DNA of 29,636 nucleotides, from the IMG/VR virus record IMGVR_UViG_3300011116_000444, positions 1-29,636 of that record; one strand, 5' to 3'. The stretch comes from a virus. Below, in pieces: positions 27,098 to 29,636 of the stretch. A model generated the notes under the pieces. The model had not been told where the DNA came from and ran no database searches. It was given only the letters and a program-made list of their open reading frames with translations. Each line of letters begins with the position of its first letter. The first letter of the stretch is position 1. The position numbers and the translations under genes are program-made.

Positions 27098-28387
27098 ATG
27101 GCTATCGCACCAGAAGAAGGTATAACTCCAGCAGAAGCACGCGCTGCTACAGAAGCAGCTCGTAAAGCAACTGCAGCACAAAATGCAGCAGATGAAACTG
27201 CAAGAATTGCAGAATCAGATGCACGCCTTAGAGCACGTATTGCACCTGCTCCTTCTGTGCCAGAAGTGCCAGTTGTTCCTGAAACACCTAAAAAAGATAC
27301 TGGTATCCCAGCAACAAATGATAGAACTCAACCACCAGGAGAAGCTCGTAAGGGCTACAAATGGCGATGGGTTTCTATGTCAAAAACTAATAATCCATAT
27401 GGCGGCGAATGGCGCGAAGAATGGGCAGGTGGAACTGGTGATGGCGGAGACACTGGAACAGGATCAGGTTCTAAAACTCCAGATACAACTGGAGCAGACC
27501 TTCTTAAACAACAGCAACAGCAAGAACGTGTTAGCGCATTTAACATCCTTAAAGATGAATTTACTAAGTATGGCCTTGGTTCTTTAGTAGAAGGTATTAG
27601 AAAACTTCTTACTGATGGAACTCCTGCATCTGAGTTTGCTCTCAAATTACGTGAGACTCCAGAATATGTAGCACGCTTTAAGGCTAATGAAGCTCGTATT
27701 GCAGCAGGACTTACAGCCCTTAGCCCAGCAGAGTATGTTGCTATGGAAGACCAGTACCAGAACATTATGCGTAACTATGGACTTCCTGCTTCTTATTACA
27801 CCAAAGACACTACTGGTAAACAAGTAGGATTTGAAAAGTTTCTTGCTAACGATGTATCAGCATCCGAATTAGAAGACCGTATTGCCACAGCGCAACAGCG
27901 TGTGCTTAATTCTAACCCTGAAGTTCTTCAGGCTCTTAAGCAGTTCTATCCTGATATTAATAATGCAGATATCCTTGCTTATACTCTTGATCCACAGAAC
28001 GCTTTGACTAACATCAAGCGTAAGGTTACAGCAGCTGAGATTGGTGGAGCAGCACTTGCTCAGGGTCTACAGGCTCAAGGCGGTACAGCAGAATCACTTG
28101 CAGGTATGGGTATTACTAAGGCTCAGGCTCAGCAAGGTTACACAGAGATTGCTGGCGTTTTGCCACGTGCATCTCAATTATCTGATATTTACAACCAAGG
28201 TCCTTACACACAGCAGACTGCAGAAGCAGAAGTATTTAATACAGCAGGTGGCGCAGCAGCTACTGCAAAGCGCAAGAAACTTAGCGCTCTTGAACAAGCA
28301 ACATTTAGTGGCCAATCAGGTGTTGGCGCACTAGGACGAGATAAGTCTTTGTACGGACAATCATACGGCCAACAGGGCCAGTACTAA
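27098..28387 (+). CDS. Structural or internal virion protein (429 aa)
   Basis: The product starts MAIAPEEGITPAEARAATEA (Ala/Glu helix), has a Pro-rich linker (PEVPVVPETPKK), a Gly/Thr/Asp-rich segment (about 110-130) and a poly-Gln KQQQQQE, then a helical half (FNILKDEFTKYGLGSLVEGI, SASELEDRIATAQQRVLNSN, MGITKAQAQQGYTEIAGVLP). It ends in a Gln/Gly/Tyr-rich tail (GQSYGQQGQY). Its helical half seems built like that of the 296-aa protein just before it (YYGR/LGSL-type helices, late acidic loop), which may mean an old duplication; I could not align them. It is the last gene before a 123-bp structured gap. Confidence 0.65.
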   Translation: MAIAPEEGITPAEARAATEAARKATAAQNAADETARIAESDARLRARIAPAPSVPEVPVVPETPKKDTGIPATNDRTQPPGEARKGYKWRWVSMSKTNNPYGGEWREEWAGGTGDGGDTGTGSGSKTPDTTGADLLKQQQQQERVSAFNILKDEFTKYGLGSLVEGIRKLLTDGTPASEFALKLRETPEYVARFKANEARIAAGLTALSPAEYVAMEDQYQNIMRNYGLPASYYTKDTTGKQVGFEKFLANDVSASELEDRIATAQQRVLNSNPEVLQALKQFYPDINNADILAYTLDPQNALTNIKRKVTAAEIGGAALAQGLQAQGGTAESLAGMGITKAQAQQGYTEIAGVLPRASQLSDIYNQGPYTQQTAEAEVFNTAGGAAATAKRKKLSALEQATFSGQSGVGALGRDKSLYGQSYGQQGQY

Positions 28388-28397
28388 ACTAGACCTA

Positions 28398-28479
28398 CCT
28401 TAAGACAGACCGGCGCTTAAGGAGTGAACCTAAGACCGGTAGTGGGAGCCATATAACAATCCCCAAAGTTATATGTGGC
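28398..28479 (+). promoter_or_regulatory. Structured leader before scaffold and capsid genes
   Basis: A 7-bp stem CCTTAAG/CTTAAGG (28398-28404 with 28416-28422) has ACCGG (28409-28413) in its loop that can pair with CCGGT (28436-28440), the geometry of an H-type pseudoknot. A second stem follows (28448-28457 with 28468-28479, about 10 bp with a 2-nt bulge). No T tract follows, so it is not a classical terminator. Confidence 0.45.
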
Positions 28480-28510
28480 CTGCGTTAACTATATGAATGG
28501 GAGATGGACT

Positions 28511-28981
28511 ATGTCCAATTTCGAGTACGAGGATGACGACGACGAAGTAACCACACAGGATACTTCTGGTAATGATGTCGTTAAACAGTTGCGTAAAGCA
28601 AACAAGCAAAAGGAAAAAGAACTAGCTGAGCTTCGTGCACAGTTTGAGGGAATTTCCAAAGCACAGAGAGAACGATCCATTAAGGACGTCCTCGAATCTC
28701 GCGGAGTAAATAGCAAGATTGCTAAATTTATTCCATCGGACGTAGACTCAACTGAAGAGTCTTTGTCTAAGTGGTTAGACGAAAACGGAGACGTTTTTGG
28801 CTTTACCACTGAATCCAACCAGCCTGTCGTTGATCCAGCCCAAGCTGCAGCGTATAAGAAGATGAATAATGTTACTGACCAAGGGCTAACGCCTGATGCG
28901 TCAGATGACATTATGCGCAAACTTATGTCTGCTAACAGCAAGGAAGAGCTGGATGACATTATTCGACAGTCTGGACTCTAA
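28511..28981 (+). CDS. Scaffold protein candidate
   Basis: From ATG 28511 (GGGAG at 28499-28503) the product is 156 aa. It starts MSNFEYEDDDDEVTTQDTSG, very acidic, then a charged coiled coil (VVKQLRKANKQKEKELAELR). The tail has SDDIMRKLMSANSKEELDDI. A short acidic, coiled-coil protein just before the major capsid gene is the usual place and build of a scaffolding protein. The frame extends up to a GTG at 28475, but that part lies in the structured leader. Confidence 0.8.
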   Translation: MSNFEYEDDDDEVTTQDTSGNDVVKQLRKANKQKEKELAELRAQFEGISKAQRERSIKDVLESRGVNSKIAKFIPSDVDSTEESLSKWLDENGDVFGFTTESNQPVVDPAQAAAYKKMNNVTDQGLTPDASDDIMRKLMSANSKEELDDIIRQSGL

Positions 28982-29003
28982 CTAACCGAAAGGCATAACC
29001 TAA

Positions 29004-29636
29004 ATGGCAGTTCCAGGTGGTACACTCACCGGTACATCCGCGATTAGCAACCTAGTCCAAACAGCGTACGATCAGTACGTTCGTATGGCACTTCGTAGCA
29101 TTCCAGTAATGCGTGCTCTTGCAGATGTAAAGCCGGTACAGCAAGCAATGCCAGGTTCATCAGTTGTATTCTCGATCTATTCAGACCTCGCTCAGGCGAC
29201 ATCTACTTTGACAGAAACATCAGATGTATCTTCTATTGCTCTTGGTAACCCTAACCAGATTACCGTTACACTGAACGAATACGGCTCAGCCGTAACAACT
29301 ACAAAGAAGCTCAATATGACTTCTTTCAACGATGTTGATACAGCTCTTGCTGACATCATCGCTTACAACGCTGCAGACTCAATCGATGCTGTTGTAGCAG
29401 CTGTGCTTACAGGCGCAGGTTCTACAAACATCATCTACGGTGGACTTACAGCGACATCAACAAACACAATTACAGCAGCAGCAACAATGCGTGTTCAGGA
29501 CATCCGTGAGGCTGTTACAGAACTCCGCACAAACAAGGCTTTGCCTCGTATTGGCGAGCTTTATGCTGCTTACCTCCACCCACGTCAGACAGCCGATCTT
29601 CGTGCTGAAAATGGTACAGGTGGATTCCAGGACCTC
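29004..29636 (+). CDS. Major capsid protein, N4-gp56 family (3' partial)
   Basis: The gene starts at ATG 29004 and is open to the right edge (211 codons visible). The sequence AVPGGTLTGTSAISNLVQTA, then DQYVRMALRSIPVMRALADV, QQAMPGSSVVFSIYSDLAQA, ITVTLNEYGSAVTTTKKLNM and DVDTALADIIAYNAADSIDA matches the N4-gp56-type capsid family: a variable N-terminus, a strand with PGSSVVF and the NEYG-A-T turn. It should be HK97-fold. The family is found in phages of several tail types, so the virion type cannot be read from it. Confidence 0.88.
   Translation, partial: MAVPGGTLTGTSAISNLVQTAYDQYVRMALRSIPVMRALADVKPVQQAMPGSSVVFSIYSDLAQATSTLTETSDVSSIALGNPNQITVTLNEYGSAVTTTKKLNMTSFNDVDTALADIIAYNAADSIDAVVAAVLTGAGSTNIIYGGLTATSTNTITAAATMRVQDIREAVTELRTNKALPRIGELYAAYLHPRQTADLRAENGTGGFQDL

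Noticed and set aside
27355-27765. A 136-aa - strand frame in the 429-aa gene
   Set aside because: Ser/Pro/Cys-rich shadow of the Gly/Thr-rich linker and helix; no ribosome binding site or coupling.

Overview
The window looks like part of the genome of a tailed double-stranded DNA phage that infects an actinobacterium, probably a moderate-GC lineage such as the freshwater ones. This is an inference. It rests on a WhiB-type regulator, a leaderless-looking early gene, actinophage-style small zinc-ribbon genes and an N4-gp56-like capsid protein. No integrase, transposase, tRNA or CRISPR array was seen. The late genes continue off both ends (capsid at the right edge, tail at the left edge), which fits a circular or permuted genome cut open inside the structural module. 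No DNA polymerase is present in the window.

Layout. (1) About 1-2.3 kb, + strand: end of the tail module, then lysis (holin-like membrane protein, CHAP endolysin, second holin candidate) and a strong UUCG-loop terminator. (2) 2.3-3.1 kb, - strand: an HNH endonuclease and a zinc-ribbon protein, ending at a hairpin that faces the lysis terminator. A hairpin-rich divergent intergenic region follows. (3) 3.1-10.5 kb, + strand, tightly overlapping: a proteasome/HslV-like Ntn hydrolase, a Cas4/RecB-like nuclease, WhiB, a RecA-fold helicase, a Holliday-junction-resolvase-like nuclease, a primase split into zinc and TOPRIM genes, a MazG-like protein, a sigma-like factor, a second PD-(D/E)XK-like nuclease, an FmdB-type ribbon and a methyltransferase. 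This is the replication, recombination and regulation module. (4) 16.0-10.5 kb, - strand: a long operon of about 20 very small genes, mostly coupled by ATGA or TAATG overlaps. It includes a two-domain-sized sliding clamp, several zinc proteins and, last, an exported transglycosylase-like enzyme. (5) 16.0-16.9 kb: a 925-bp divergent control region with a palindrome-containing promoter for the - operon, GGTTAG-word repeats, an exact TGTGA-N6-TCACA (CRP-type) site, a 78-nt cloverleaf-like inverted-repeat element and two hairpin/T6 elements just before terminase. (6) 16.9-29.6 kb, + strand: packaging and head genes, namely terminase large subunit (with an N-terminal HTH), portal, small proteins, a giant 1551-aa virion-type protein, two helical structural proteins, scaffold and the start of the major capsid gene.

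How the parts may work together (inference). The 3.1-10.5 kb and 16-10.5 kb blocks look like early and middle functions: helicase, primase, clamp and nucleases for replication and recombination, with WhiB, the sigma-like factor and the many zinc ribbons for take-over of host transcription. The 16-17 kb region would be the switch between the leftward small-gene operon and the rightward late operon. Many genes shorter than 60 codons were placed by reading the junctions by hand, and the stop/start overlaps agree with each other along the whole - strand block.
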